Shown: piece by piece, positions 7,260 to 16,159 of the stretch
Position numbering within the stretch: the stretch's first letter is position 1
How the letters are laid out: the number at the start of each line of letters is the position of its first letter
From: Bordetella parapertussis
Lineage (GTDB): Bacteria; Pseudomonadota; Gammaproteobacteria; Burkholderiales; Burkholderiaceae_C
Assembly (NCBI GenBank): GCA_945900695.1
Contig: CAMDJU010000015.1
Coordinates: 1 to 20,999, forward strand
Direction: 5' to 3'
DNA: 20,999 bases
The notes under the pieces: model-generated
What the model saw: the letters and a program-made list of their open reading frames with translations, nothing else
Told to the model about the DNA's origin: nothing
The model's database searches: none
Program-made: the position numbers and the translations under genes

Positions 7260-9654
7260 ATTGACCGAATCGGCTTGGAAAGCCCCCGTAGTCGCGCAAG
7301 TTTTGATAGCGTGGCACGTAATCCCTGAACACACCGGTGATATTGGAGCCCACACGGGACATCCCAGAAAACTCCATTTGGAACATGACCCGCTGAACCG
7401 CTCGGTCGGCCGTCAACTGGTACCGGTCCAACGCAATTCGCGTCAACCAACAGCCGGCATCGTATTCGACCCCCAGCAACGCATCGACCAACCGCGACTC
7501 TTGTTGGTTGTAGTTCAAACGCCCCACAGTGTACCAACGGCCTTCGCTGGCGCCCAAGCTGTTGTCTGCGCTGGCGCTGGCAGAAAACAGGTTTTGCAAG
7601 GGCCACTGCCAACTGGTATCGACAAACTCGCCACCGGCCGCGCCCACGGCATCGGCTTTGTAACGGTAGGCCATGTTCAAAACCCGATACGGCCCGGGTC
7701 GGTAGCGCGCGCCCAACGTGGAGCGCACCATGCGCGCAGCGTCCGGGCTGTATTGCAGGGCCGAGTCCAACGCCCACGCATTGACCAATTGCAAATTGGT
7801 GCCGGCCAAGGTGTCGCTGAGCTGCTCGGTGGCCGCCACGCCGCCGGGCAACACCACCTCTTGCGCGCGCAAGCGATAGCGCTGCGCCAACACAAAACGA
7901 GCCCGCTCTGCACCCGACTGCGGGTCCAAAAACCGCGATGTGGCGCCCGTGGTCACCTGGTGGCTGTCTGAAATGCGGTCATACCCAGTGAAGGCGTTTT
8001 CCGTGAAGATGGTGGCGATATTGAAGTCGTAACTGGCCGAGTCGTAATTGGGCAGGCTGTTTTGGTCTTTGAACGGGGTGTTGACATAAAAGATGCGCGG
8101 CTCCAAGGTTTGCACCCAGTTCACATCAAACAGCCGTGTGGGTCGCTCAAACACCGCGCCCGCATCCAGGCTGTAGCCGGGCACCACCACCGAGGCATTG
8201 CGCACGCCCGTGCTGGCCAAGGCCTGGTCAAACTGATACGTACGGGCATTCAAGGTGAGCTTGGGCGTGACGGCGCCGTAAGGCGTGATCCACGACTGCG
8301 CCACTTGCACTTGGCTGACCATGCGCTGTGCGTTGTCATTGGTCAGGCTCAAAAACTCGCGATTGGACTGAAAGCGCGTCATCTCCCCCAGAAGCTGCAC
8401 ATCCAGGCCTGAAGGGTAGGCCCAGCGGTATTGGCCGCTCAACTTGGGCACCATGTCGTAAGGCGGTGTGATGGGGGTGCTGGTGTCTTGCAAGGTTTGC
8501 CAGCGCAGCGTTCTGAATTGCGAGGTCAGGCCACCACTGGCATAGGCCACGTTGGCGTCGGCCGGCAACAAGCGCAAGGCGCCGTTGATGTTGTTGCGCG
8601 GAAAGTCTTTCCAATAGTTGTCGTCACTCACCCGGTTGATGTTCAAGCCCAATTGCACCGGCCCCAAGCGGGCCGAGCGGGTGTCGAGCGTGCCTTGGTG
8701 CAGCAAGGAGGTGCCCCACCGCGTCGCACCGCCCAAACGGTCATAGGGCATCACATCCAGCTTGGCCGTTCCCTGAAACGGGGGCAGCACGCTCTCCAGA
8801 TACCGAAACTCGCCCGATAAATTCAGGCCCCGCTCGGTCATTAGGCGCGGCGTGATCAACAAGTCCCGATTGGGCGCGATGTTCCAGTAGTACGGTTGCG
8901 AATAGGTGAAGCCATCGATGCTATTGGTCTCGATGGTCGGCGGCAGCAAGCCCGATCGGCGCTGGCTGGTCATGGGAAAGGCAAATGAGGGCACACGCAC
9001 CACGGCGGTGTCTTTGAAGTACAAAGCGCCATTGGTCACCTCGGCATCGCCTTTTTCGCTGTCCAAGCTCAACCGATCGGCCCGGATCAGCCAATCCGGC
9101 AACCAACTCGGGCCTGGCTTGCGCCGACAAGTGGTGTAGTCGCCTTGGTGAATGACGGCGCGCTTTTCATCCAAAAAATCCACCCGCTTGGCCCGTCCGT
9201 GCCCTTGGCTGCGCAACAACTGGTAACTGGGTTCGGTGATGCTGCCCTCAAACGCCTCTATTTTCAAATCCAGGTCGGGGCCTTCAAACACATTGCCGGC
9301 TTGGTTGATGCGCACATTTCCACGGGCGCGGGCCACGTCAGTGGGCTGAAAATAATCAATCCGCTCGGCGCGGATCAAGGTATCGGCCCGGCGCAGTTGC
9401 ACGTCTCCCAGCATGAGCAAATCCAAATCCGGCCGCCCCGACAAATGATCGGCTTGGATGAACAGGGGCTGCAGCGCTCGGTTTTGGGCCGGCACCAGCA
9501 AGGGCAACAGGCTGCTGGGCTTGAGCACCGGCGCGCCCAGCTCAGGCTGGGGCAGCGGCGACTGCGCCAAAGCCACACCCATGCACAGCCCCGCTGAAAC
9601 GGCCCATAAGGCTTGGTGAGCATGTTTGGCTTTAAAAGGGAGGCGGGCGTTCAT
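7252..9654 (-). CDS. lptD: LPS-assembly outer-membrane protein LptD
   Basis: An 800-residue outer-membrane protein that, plugged by LptE, inserts lipopolysaccharide into the outer leaflet. A signal peptide ends near ALAQ. An OstA/LptA-like jellyroll domain follows (IQADHLSGRPD, GDVQLRRADTLIRAERIDY, ARGNVRI), and then a long C-terminal barrel (RRSGLLPPTIE, QPYYWNIAPNRDLLITPRLM, through to the end). The mature protein has only two cysteines, in GDYTTCRR (about residue 176) and DAGCWLTR (about 735). E. coli LptD has four, so only one of the usual long-range disulfides can form. The ATG at 9654 is chosen; a TTG five codons upstream is the alternative, and neither has a clear Shine-Dalgarno. It is the first gene of lptD-surA-rsmA and divergent from the kinase gene. 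Confidence 0.94.
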   Translation of the reverse strand: MNARLPFKAKHAHQALWAVSAGLCMGVALAQSPLPQPELGAPVLKPSSLLPLLVPAQNRALQPLFIQADHLSGRPDLDLLMLGDVQLRRADTLIRAERIDYFQPTDVARARGNVRINQAGNVFEGPDLDLKIEAFEGSITEPSYQLLRSQGHGRAKRVDFLDEKRAVIHQGDYTTCRRKPGPSWLPDWLIRADRLSLDSEKGDAEVTNGALYFKDTAVVRVPSFAFPMTSQRRSGLLPPTIETNSIDGFTYSQPYYWNIAPNRDLLITPRLMTERGLNLSGEFRYLESVLPPFQGTAKLDVMPYDRLGGATRWGTSLLHQGTLDTRSARLGPVQLGLNINRVSDDNYWKDFPRNNINGALRLLPADANVAYASGGLTSQFRTLRWQTLQDTSTPITPPYDMVPKLSGQYRWAYPSGLDVQLLGEMTRFQSNREFLSLTNDNAQRMVSQVQVAQSWITPYGAVTPKLTLNARTYQFDQALASTGVRNASVVVPGYSLDAGAVFERPTRLFDVNWVQTLEPRIFYVNTPFKDQNSLPNYDSASYDFNIATIFTENAFTGYDRISDSHQVTTGATSRFLDPQSGAERARFVLAQRYRLRAQEVVLPGGVAATEQLSDTLAGTNLQLVNAWALDSALQYSPDAARMVRSTLGARYRPGPYRVLNMAYRYKADAVGAAGGEFVDTSWQWPLQNLFSASASADNSLGASEGRWYTVGRLNYNQQESRLVDALLGVEYDAGCWLTRIALDRYQLTADRAVQRVMFQMEFSGMSRVGSNITGVFRDYVPRYQNLRDYGGFPSRFGQYE

Positions 9655-9732
9655 GTTGGGGGCGTTCAAGCCGTGATGGACACATGCGACAACCGGCCAG
9701 GCGGCCCAGCTCGCAGCACCGGCACAGGTTTG

Positions 9733-9738
9733 TAGAAT
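9733..9738 (+). promoter_or_regulatory. -10 box close to the AmgK-like start
   Basis: TAGAAT at 9733-9738 matches five of six -10 bases and lies nine bases before the ATG at 9748, so the mRNA would have almost no leader. No good -35 is present at 16-18 nt. The whole divergent gap to lptD is only 93 bp. Weak evidence on its own. Confidence 0.3.
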
Positions 9739-9747
9739 GGATTATCC

Positions 9748-10857
9748 ATGAGCACCCCCACCATCGAAGCCGACCAAACCCCGGGCACATCCAGCCAGGT
9801 GCAGTGGACAGATGCGGCGCGCCAAGCCCATTTTGGGCATTGGTTGAACACCCTGGCCATGGGCCATGGTCTGCATCTCCCCAGTTTGCGGGTGGCCTCG
9901 GCCGACGCCAGTTTCAGGCGCTACTTTCGCGTCGACACCCACCAGGGCAGCTTGATCGTGGTGGACGCCCCGCCAGCGCACGAAAACTGTGCAGCTTTCG
10001 TCAAAGTGGCCGGCTTGATGCTGGCTGCGGGCTTGAACGTACCTCAGGTGCTCGATTGGCAGCGCGAACACGGCTTCATGCTGCTGACCGATTTGGGCCA
10101 ACACACCTGGATGCAGCAACTTGATGCCAGCCAAGCCCCCCAACACCTGGGCGACTTTGGGCGCGCCATCGATGCCTTGATCGGCTGGCAAAGCGCCAGC
10201 CAAGTCAACGTGTTGCCACCCTATGACCCAGCCTTGTTGATGCGCGAATTGCAACTCTTCCCCGATTGGTACGTGGCGCAACACCGCGGTCTCACGTTGA
10301 GCGATGCAGAGCGTCAAACCTTGGACCACGCCTTTGCCACCATCGTGGCGCGCAACTTATCGGTGCCCCAGGTGTATGTGCACCGCGACTTCATGCCACG
10401 CAACCTGATGCTGCCGCCCGATCCGCAAGAGCGACGCCTGGGGGTGCTGGACTTTCAAGACGCGGTGTTCGGACCCATCACCTACGACATCGCCAGCCTG
10501 ATGCGCGACGCTTTCATATCTTGGGACGAAGCCTTTGTATTGGACGTCACCGTGCGGTATTGGGAACGCGCCAGGCAACAAGGCTTGCTGGGCACGGGTG
10601 AGCTGTCGACCGATTTCGGCCTGTTTTGGCGCGAAGTGGAATGGATGGGCTTGCAGCGCCACCTCAAAGTGGCGGGCATCTTTGCCCGCCTGGGCCTGCG
10701 CGACCACAAACCCAAATACCTGGCCGACACGCCGCGCTTCATGGCCTATATCCGGGCCACCTGCAGCCGCTACCGCGAACTCTTTCCCTTGCTGCGCTTG
10801 ATCGACCGCATCGAAGGCCAATCCGGCGTCAGCGGCTACGCTTTTGGCCGGGTCTGA
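9748..10857 (+). CDS. amgK: AmgK-like N-acetylmuramate/N-acetylglucosamine kinase (aminoglycoside phosphotransferase family)
   Basis: A 369-residue cytoplasmic protein of the APH/choline-kinase fold. The N-terminal lobe has SFRRYFRV (55-62) and the conserved PPAHENCAAFV. The Brenner motif VHRDFMPRNL carries the catalytic Asp214 and Asn219, and LDFQDAVFGPITYDIASLMRD (234-254) gives the metal-binding Asp. In Pseudomonas, AmgK phosphorylates N-acetylmuramic acid at the anomeric carbon in the cell-wall recycling route to UDP-MurNAc, and the gene lies divergent from lptD just as here. That synteny supports the name over a generic antibiotic kinase. Its usual partner, the uridylyltransferase MurU, does not follow; rsmE does. 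The substrate is inferred from family and position. Confidence 0.8.
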   Translation: MSTPTIEADQTPGTSSQVQWTDAARQAHFGHWLNTLAMGHGLHLPSLRVASADASFRRYFRVDTHQGSLIVVDAPPAHENCAAFVKVAGLMLAAGLNVPQVLDWQREHGFMLLTDLGQHTWMQQLDASQAPQHLGDFGRAIDALIGWQSASQVNVLPPYDPALLMRELQLFPDWYVAQHRGLTLSDAERQTLDHAFATIVARNLSVPQVYVHRDFMPRNLMLPPDPQERRLGVLDFQDAVFGPITYDIASLMRDAFISWDEAFVLDVTVRYWERARQQGLLGTGELSTDFGLFWREVEWMGLQRHLKVAGIFARLGLRDHKPKYLADTPRFMAYIRATCSRYRELFPLLRLIDRIEGQSGVSGYAFGRV

Positions 10858-10883
10858 CGGCCCGCCCACCACTGGCCGACCCC

Positions 10884-11597
10884 GTGCCCCGTTTTTTCCA
10901 CCCCGACCCCTTGGTCGCCCAGACCTGTGTGTCTTTGGCACCGGCCGCGGCACGCCACGCTCAGGTTTTGCGCTTGCAGCCCGGCGACGAGGTTCGCTTG
11001 TTCAATGGCGCGGGCGGGGAATGGACGGCTCAAGTTGAACACATGGGCCGCAAAGAGGTGACGGTGAACATCATCATGCACCAAGCCATTGAGCGCGAGG
11101 CACACAACCACGTGGTGCTGGCCGTGGGCATGCCCGCCAATGAGCGCATGGACTGGTTGATTGAAAAGGCCACCGAGCTGGGCGTGGCGCGCTTGGTGCC
11201 ACTGATGACCGAACGCAGTGTTTTGCGTTTGCATGCAGACCGGGCGCTCAAGCGCCAAGCCCATTGGCAAGCACAGGCGCTGGCCGCATGCGAGCAATGC
11301 GGCCGCAACCGCCCCCCCACCATTGACCTGCCGCAAAGTTTGGGCCAGTTTCTCGCGCAGGACCTCGGGCCGACGGCCAAACGGCTGTTGTCGCTGGCCC
11401 CGAGCGCAACACCCACCCACACCGCCAACTCCCACGTGACCGTGCTCAGTGGTCCCGAAGGGGGTTTGAGCAGCGCTGAAGAGGCTTTGGCCCTGGCCGC
11501 GGGTTTTGTACCCTGGCAACTGGGCCCGCGCATTTTGCGCGCAGAGACTGCCGCCTTGGCCGCATTGACTTTGTGTGCTGAGACTGCCCCCATGTGA
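10884..11597 (+). CDS. rsmE: 16S rRNA (uracil1498-N3)-methyltransferase RsmE
   Basis: A 237-residue SPOUT-class methyltransferase that modifies U1498 of 16S rRNA. The N-terminal PUA-like part begins VPRFFHPD and contains HAQVLRLQPGDEVRLFNGAGGEW. The trefoil-knot C-terminus shows GMPANERMDWLIEKATELGV, LSGPEGGLSSAE (about 189-200) and LGPRILRAETAALAAL (213-228), the defining RsmE motifs. The frame is open upstream to 10626, but that part is a shadow of the kinase gene. The GTG at 10884 fits the conserved N-terminus (usually MPRFF) and lies 26 nt after the kinase stop, without a clear Shine-Dalgarno. It is probably co-transcribed with the kinase gene. Confidence 0.93.
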   Translation: MPRFFHPDPLVAQTCVSLAPAAARHAQVLRLQPGDEVRLFNGAGGEWTAQVEHMGRKEVTVNIIMHQAIEREAHNHVVLAVGMPANERMDWLIEKATELGVARLVPLMTERSVLRLHADRALKRQAHWQAQALAACEQCGRNRPPTIDLPQSLGQFLAQDLGPTAKRLLSLAPSATPTHTANSHVTVLSGPEGGLSSAEEALALAAGFVPWQLGPRILRAETAALAALTLCAETAPM

Positions 11598-11646
11598 TTT
11601 CTCCCTTGGCTCATTTATCCGCGTTCTATTACAAAGAAAGAAAACC

Positions 11647-12825
11647 ATGAACCGACACCTGTGGCTGCTGACCTTGGCACAAGGCCTGTTTTTCACCAAC
11701 AACGTCACCTTCATCGCCATCAATGGATTGGTGGGCTTGAGCCTGGCCCCGGTCGGCTGGATGGCCACCTTACCCGTGATGGGCTATGTGGTGGGCAGCG
11801 CCCTGAGTGCGGCCGTGGTCTCACGCACCCAAGCCCTGTGGGGGCGCAAAAAGTCGTTTCAAATGGGTTTGGTCGTGGCCTTCTTCTCCTGTGCCCTGGC
11901 CTTGTGGGCAGTGATGCACCAATGGTTTTGGCTGCTGGTGTTGGCCACCTTCATCGCCGGCTACTACAGCGCCAATGCGCAGCTGTATCGGTTTGCAGCC
12001 GCCGAGCTGTCCCCCCTGGAAGGGCGCGAAAAAGCCGTGTCATGGGTCATGGCCGGTGGCTTGATGGGCGCCATCGTCGGGCCCAACCTGGCCAATCAAA
12101 CCAAGAACTTGTTGGGCGTGCCGTTTGCGGGGGCCTACTTGAGTTTGATGGGTGTGGCCGTGCTGGCCTGGCTGGTGATTGACAGAATTGACTTTGGACC
12201 CACACCCCCCTCACCGCCCGCAGGTCATGTACAACGCTCGTGGGGCAGTCTGATGCAACAACCCGTGTTTTTTGTGGCCGCCTTGAGCGCGGCCTTGGGC
12301 TATGGGGTGATGAACCTGCTCATGGCCGCCACCCCCCTGGCCATGCAAAACTGCGGCATTGGTTTCAGTGACACCGCCTGGGTACTTCAGTGGCATGTGA
12401 TCGGCATGTTTGCGCCGGGGTTTTTCACCGGTCACCTGATCAAACGGTTTGGCGCTTTGCCCGTGATGGGGGTGGGTGTGTTGCTCAACTTTGTTTGCGT
12501 GGCCATCGCATTGAGCGGCATCGAAGTGCAACAGTTTTTGATCGCCATGCTGCTGCTGGGCGTGGGCTGGAACTTCTTGTTCACCGGCAGCACCACCTTG
12601 TCGATGCAAGGTTACGCGCCAGAGGACAAGCACCGGGCACAAGCGGTACTTAACTTTTGCGTGTTTGCCACCATGGCGGTGACATCGTTTGCCTCCGGGG
12701 CATTGGTCACCACATCGGGCTGGGATTGGCTGAACCTGGGCTCTTTGCTGCCCATTGGGGTCACCGGCCTGGCGTTGTTGTGGCTGGCCCGGCATATGCA
12801 CAACAACAAACCACAAATCGCTTAA
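11647..12825 (+). CDS. Major facilitator superfamily (MFS) transporter
   Basis: A 392-residue inner-membrane protein with about twelve hydrophobic segments, for example LWLLTLAQGLFFTNNVTFIA, WFWLLVLATFIAGYYSANA and LIAMLLLGVGWNFLFTGS. The loop after the second segment has SRTQALWGRKKSF, a variant of the MFS motif between helices 2 and 3. The central basic linker (GPTPPSPPAGHVQRSWGS) divides the two six-helix halves. The frame starts earlier (11575), but those 24 codons overlap rsmE and are not hydrophobic; the ATG at 11647 follows a purine-rich AAAGAAAG. The substrate cannot be read from the sequence; it resembles drug/metabolite exporter-like MFS proteins. Its end lies 13 bp from the convergent metW. 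Confidence 0.85.
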   Translation: MNRHLWLLTLAQGLFFTNNVTFIAINGLVGLSLAPVGWMATLPVMGYVVGSALSAAVVSRTQALWGRKKSFQMGLVVAFFSCALALWAVMHQWFWLLVLATFIAGYYSANAQLYRFAAAELSPLEGREKAVSWVMAGGLMGAIVGPNLANQTKNLLGVPFAGAYLSLMGVAVLAWLVIDRIDFGPTPPSPPAGHVQRSWGSLMQQPVFFVAALSAALGYGVMNLLMAATPLAMQNCGIGFSDTAWVLQWHVIGMFAPGFFTGHLIKRFGALPVMGVGVLLNFVCVAIALSGIEVQQFLIAMLLLGVGWNFLFTGSTTLSMQGYAPEDKHRAQAVLNFCVFATMAVTSFASGALVTTSGWDWLNLGSLLPIGVTGLALLWLARHMHNNKPQIA

Positions 12826-12838
12826 AGCCGGTCTGCGC

Positions 12839-13417
12839 TCACTGAAACGTGAACACCGCCGTGGCGGCGCGCCAATTGGGCCAGTGGCGAATCACACGCC
12901 CCTGGTGCAAGCCAAATGCGTCGGTGATGCGCAAGTTATTTTTTTGCGCCAGCAGGGCAAAGTCGCTGTAAGTGCCAACCCGAATATTGGGCGTGTCGTA
13001 CCACTGATAAGGCAGGCGCTTGGTCACCGGCATGCGCCCGGTCAGCACACTCCAGCGGTTGGGCCAATGGGCAAAGTTGGGAAAGGCCACCACGCCCATG
13101 CGCCCCACACGGGCGGTCTCGCGCAGCATCGTCTCGGCATTGCGCAGGTGTTGCAGGGTGTCAATTTGCAGCACCACATCGAACGACTGGTCTTCAAACA
13201 TGCTCAAGCCCTGCTCCAGGTTGAGCTGAATCACCGACACACCGCGCTGCACGCAAGCCAACACATTGGCGTCGTCTATTTCCACGCCGTAGCCGGTGCA
13301 CCCACGCTCAGATTGCAAAAGGCTCAGGAACGCCCCATTGCCGCAGCCCAGGTCCAGCACCCGGCTGCCGCGCGGCACCAAATTGGCCAGGGCTTGCATC
13401 ACTTGGGGATCGCTCAC
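12839..13417 (-). CDS. metW: Methionine biosynthesis protein MetW
   Basis: A 192-residue protein with a class I methyltransferase fold. [16 protein letters not shown] (about 19-34) is the S-adenosylmethionine-binding motif I, followed by [15 protein letters not shown] and [27 protein letters not shown]. The C-terminal [14 protein letters not shown] and [12 protein letters not shown] are typical MetW signatures. MetW occurs almost always beside metX in proteobacteria and is thought to be needed for, or to assist, homoserine acylation; its biochemical role is less settled than that of MetX. It starts at GTG 13417, sharing GTGA with the metX stop, so the two are translationally coupled. Confidence 0.93.
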   Translation of the reverse strand: MSDPQVMQALANLVPRGSRVLDLGCGNGAFLSLLQSERGCTGYGVEIDDANVLACVQRGVSVIQLNLEQGLSMFEDQSFDVVLQIDTLQHLRNAETMLRETARVGRMGVVAFPNFAHWPNRWSVLTGRMPVTKRLPYQWYDTPNIRVGTYSDFALLAQKNNLRITDAFGLHQGRVIRHWPNWRAATAVFTFQ

Positions 13418-14553
13418 AGGGCCACCTCTTGCAAAGACATTTGTGCAAAATAACTGCGCACCAAAGCCAAGTAGCGGGCATCGTCGAGCAAAAACGCATC
13501 GTGCCCATGGGGCGCATCGATTTCCGCATAGCTGACCGCGCTGCGGTTGTTGAGCAAGGCGCGCACCATCTCACGGCTGCGCGCTGGAGAAAAGCGCCAA
13601 TCGGTGCTGAAGCTGACCAACAAAAAGGCGGCCTTGGCGCGCGCCAAGGCGGCGTTCAAGTCGCCGCCAAATTCCCGCGCTGGGTCAAAGTAATCCAGCG
13701 CGCGGGTGATGAGCAAATACGTATTGGCGTCAAAGTATTCGCTGAATTTGTCACCCTGGTAGCGCAAATAGCTCTCGATCTGAAACTCCACGTCCTGGGT
13801 GGAATAACGGTAAGCCTGATCGGTTGCCACCTGCAAGCGACGACCAAATTTTTCGTTCATCACATCGTCGCTGAGGTAGGTGATGTGGCCCAACATGCGG
13901 GCAATGCGCAAACCGCGTTTGGGCACCACGCCATGGGCATAAAAATGACCCCCATGAAAGTCCGGATCAGTGACGATGGCCCTGCGGGCCACCTCATTGA
14001 AAGCAATGTTTTCGGCGTTCAAATTGGGCGCGCTGGCAATGACCAGCGCGTGCCGGACCCGGTCTGGGTATTGCAAGGTCCAGCTGAGGGCTTGCATGCC
14101 GCCCAAACTGCCACCCATCACCGCGGCGAGTTGCTGGATGCCCAAGGCATCCAGCAAGCGGGCCTGTGAGTTGACCCAGTCCTCCACCGTGACCACGGGG
14201 AAGTCCGCACCATAAATGCGCCCGGTCTCAGGATTGACATGCATGGGACCGGTGGAGCCAAAGCAAGAGCCCAGATTGTTCACGCCGATGACAAAGAAGC
14301 GATTGGTGTCCAGGGGCTTGCCCGGACCCACCATGTTGTCCCACCAACCTTCGCTTTTGTCTTGGCCGGGATAAACACCGGCCACATGGTGCGAGGCGTT
14401 GAGCGCGTGACAAATCAAGACCGCATTGCTGCGCTGCGCGTTGAGTTGGCCGTAGGTTTCATAAGCCAGTTGGTAAGGCCCCAGCGTCAAACCACTCTTC
14501 AAACCCAAGGCTTGGGTGAATGGCAGGGTATGGGTGTGGGCAATCAGGGTCAT
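13414..14553 (-). CDS. metX: Homoserine O-acyltransferase MetX (acetyl or succinyl)
   Basis: A 379-residue alpha/beta-hydrolase-fold enzyme that acylates homoserine, the first committed step of methionine synthesis. The catalytic triad is visible: Ser149 in [12 protein letters not shown], Asp318 in STDWRFSP and His351 in [11 protein letters not shown]. The segments [14 protein letters not shown] and GSCFGSTGP are also conserved in the family. MetX proteins of this group have been found to use either acetyl-CoA or succinyl-CoA, so I leave the acyl donor open. The ATG at 14553 fits the family N-terminus; no strong Shine-Dalgarno is visible. It is the first gene of metX-metW and divergent from the secretion genes across 283 bp. 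Confidence 0.94.
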   Translation of the reverse strand: MTLIAHTHTLPFTQALGLKSGLTLGPYQLAYETYGQLNAQRSNAVLICHALNASHHVAGVYPGQDKSEGWWDNMVGPGKPLDTNRFFVIGVNNLGSCFGSTGPMHVNPETGRIYGADFPVVTVEDWVNSQARLLDALGIQQLAAVMGGSLGGMQALSWTLQYPDRVRHALVIASAPNLNAENIAFNEVARRAIVTDPDFHGGHFYAHGVVPKRGLRIARMLGHITYLSDDVMNEKFGRRLQVATDQAYRYSTQDVEFQIESYLRYQGDKFSEYFDANTYLLITRALDYFDPAREFGGDLNAALARAKAAFLLVSFSTDWRFSPARSREMVRALLNNRSAVSYAEIDAPHGHDAFLLDDARYLALVRSYFAQMSLQEVAL

Positions 14554-14836
14554 GGAGCACTTTGGGTCAGCCTTGACGGCGCCCGAAGCAGTCCGTTTTT
14601 AGCTGAATTTATTGACGCGCCCGCAATCTCAAGCAAATCGGCGCTTGTAATCATTTTAGCCAAGGCGAAAGGTAAGATTCTTTTTGCCAGATCTTCTGGG
14701 TGCACGCATCGGTCGTTCACTTCACCGCGCCACGCTGACCCATAAAGCACATTTTGCATAAAAATAAGCCAAGCTCGGTTTTGAGTTCTAATGTTTACAC
14801 TTTGTTGTAGAATATGCCACATAACTGATAAATTCC
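14554..14836. other. Divergent metX / tolC-like intergenic region
   Basis: 283 bp, richer in A and T than the flanking genes. It must carry both divergent promoters. On the minus strand CAAGC/GCTTG and on both strands CCAGA (14687-14691)/TCTGG (14695-14699) are short inverted repeats. I looked for, and did not recognise, a SAM- or SAH-type riboswitch in front of metX. A minus-strand open frame covers the region but does not look like a gene. Confidence 0.4.
14786..14813 (+). promoter_or_regulatory. Possible promoter of the type I secretion operon
   Basis: TTCTAA (14786-14791), a 16-nt spacer and TAGAAT (14808-14813). The -10 is good; the -35 matches only three bases. Transcription would start near 14820, leaving a leader of under 20 nt. 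TTCTA and TAGAA at its ends are also inverted repeats, so a regulator might bind here. Confidence 0.3.
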
Positions 14837-16135
14837 ATGAAATTAACATCATCAGCCCTCTTTTTTCTGATCGCTTTTAATGGATTAGGCGGTTTGGCAA
14901 CCCATGCCTGGGGACAAGCCTTGCCCGGGCAAGGGGCCTTGCCCCCGTTGATGGCGGAGGCCTTGGCGCGCCATCCCCAGGTGCGCATGCAACAAGCCCT
15001 GGCTTCTGCTGCAGGCATTGATGTGGACAGCGCACGCTGGCAATACTTTCCGACTCCATCGGTGAGCATGGAGCGGGCCAACTCCACCAACGACCCGGCC
15101 TTGGTCAACCGCGATGACCCGGTCACCACCGTGCGGCTGAGCCAGCCCATTTGGACCGGCGGCAAGCTCGCAGCCAATGTGACACGGGCCACCGAACTCA
15201 AACAAAGCAAAGAATCCGCCGTGCAAGAGGTGCGCCAACAACTGTCCTTGCGTGTGTTGCAAGCCTATACAGATTGGCAATTGGCCCATTTGCGCGGCAA
15301 GGCCTTTGAAGACAGCCTGCAAGCCCAAAAGAAACTGTTGGGGCAGGTGGAGCGTCGCTTGGGCGCGGGCGCCGCCACCGAAGCTGATGTGTTGTTGTCC
15401 CAGAGCCGGATCGAGTCTACCCAAGCTGACTTGTTTGGCATCGAGTCGCAAAAAGCCTCAGCCCTGGCGCGCTTGAGTGAGTTGCTGGCCCGGCCCGTCT
15501 TGTCGCCCGAGCTCGCCGCCGCACTCAGCCCCGCTTTGCCTCTTGAGGGTGATGACACCGCGTGGATGGGCAAGGCACAAAGCAACAGCCCCGCCATCCA
15601 GCGCTTACAAGCCCAGGCCTTGGCCACCGAGGCTGAAGTCACCGCTGCTCGGGCCGATATGTTTCCTCAACTGAGTTTGCGCTTTGAACGCCAAAATGGC
15701 AGCTTTACTTACCTGAACTACGGCACCGTTGATCGGGTGTATCTCAGCGTCTCCTCTCAAGTCGGTGCAGGGTTGTCCAGCTTCACGCAGCAACAGTCGG
15801 CTCAGATGCGCCTGGCCGCCGCCCAAACCGAAGTCGAAACGGAGCGCCAAAACCTCAGCGAGCAAGTGCGCAACGATTTGACCTTGTACCGCAATTTGTC
15901 GGTGCGCATCCCCTCCTTGAGCGCATCTTTGCGTTCGACCCGTCAGATTCAAGAAGCCTGGGAGCGCCAGTTTTTGGCGGGGCGCAAAAGTTGGCTGGAG
16001 GTCATGAATGCCGTGCGCGAAATTCAACAAGCCGAAAGCCAACTGATCGAGGCCCAAACCAATCAAATGCAGTTGAGTTGGCGCCTGACCATTTTGGCCG
16101 ACGGTGGGCCCCGCTTGCCCACAGCCGCCCGCTAA
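14837..16135 (+). CDS. TolC-family outer-membrane channel protein of a type I secretion system
   Basis: A 432-residue protein with a signal peptide (cleavage likely after HAWGQA, residue 28). The mature part has two OEP repeats rich in long amphipathic helices: ALARHPQVRMQQALASAAGIDVDSARWQYFP, SLRVLQAYTDWQLAHLRGKAFEDSL, RLGAGAATEADVLLSQSRIEST, then the second set from LATEAEVTAARADMFPQLSL. These are characteristic of TolC-like trimeric channels crossing the outer membrane and periplasm. Its position directly before the ABC and HlyD-type genes marks it as the dedicated outer-membrane part (LapE/AggA-like role). No Shine-Dalgarno is obvious before the ATG, but the signal peptide fixes the start. 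Confidence 0.88.
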   Translation: MKLTSSALFFLIAFNGLGGLATHAWGQALPGQGALPPLMAEALARHPQVRMQQALASAAGIDVDSARWQYFPTPSVSMERANSTNDPALVNRDDPVTTVRLSQPIWTGGKLAANVTRATELKQSKESAVQEVRQQLSLRVLQAYTDWQLAHLRGKAFEDSLQAQKKLLGQVERRLGAGAATEADVLLSQSRIESTQADLFGIESQKASALARLSELLARPVLSPELAAALSPALPLEGDDTAWMGKAQSNSPAIQRLQAQALATEAEVTAARADMFPQLSLRFERQNGSFTYLNYGTVDRVYLSVSSQVGAGLSSFTQQQSAQMRLAAAQTEVETERQNLSEQVRNDLTLYRNLSVRIPSLSASLRSTRQIQEAWERQFLAGRKSWLEVMNAVREIQQAESQLIEAQTNQMQLSWRLTILADGGPRLPTAAR

Positions 16136-16159
16136 AACCCCCCGCAAGAAAAGCACGCC

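Noticed and set aside
10626..10883. 86-codon upstream extension of RsmE
   Set aside because: It is a shadow of the kinase gene, with Pro/Arg-rich translation; the RsmE family starts at the PRFF motif.
14554..14700. SAM- or SAH-responsive riboswitch before metX
   Set aside because: I looked for the helices and conserved bases of these classes and could not recognise them; only 5-bp inverted repeats are present. A covariance-model search would settle it.
14550..14852. Minus-strand open frame of 100 codons across the metX/tolC-like gap
   Set aside because: It overlaps the start of both flanking genes, has no ribosome-binding site and shows no recognisable motif. The region is needed for promoters.
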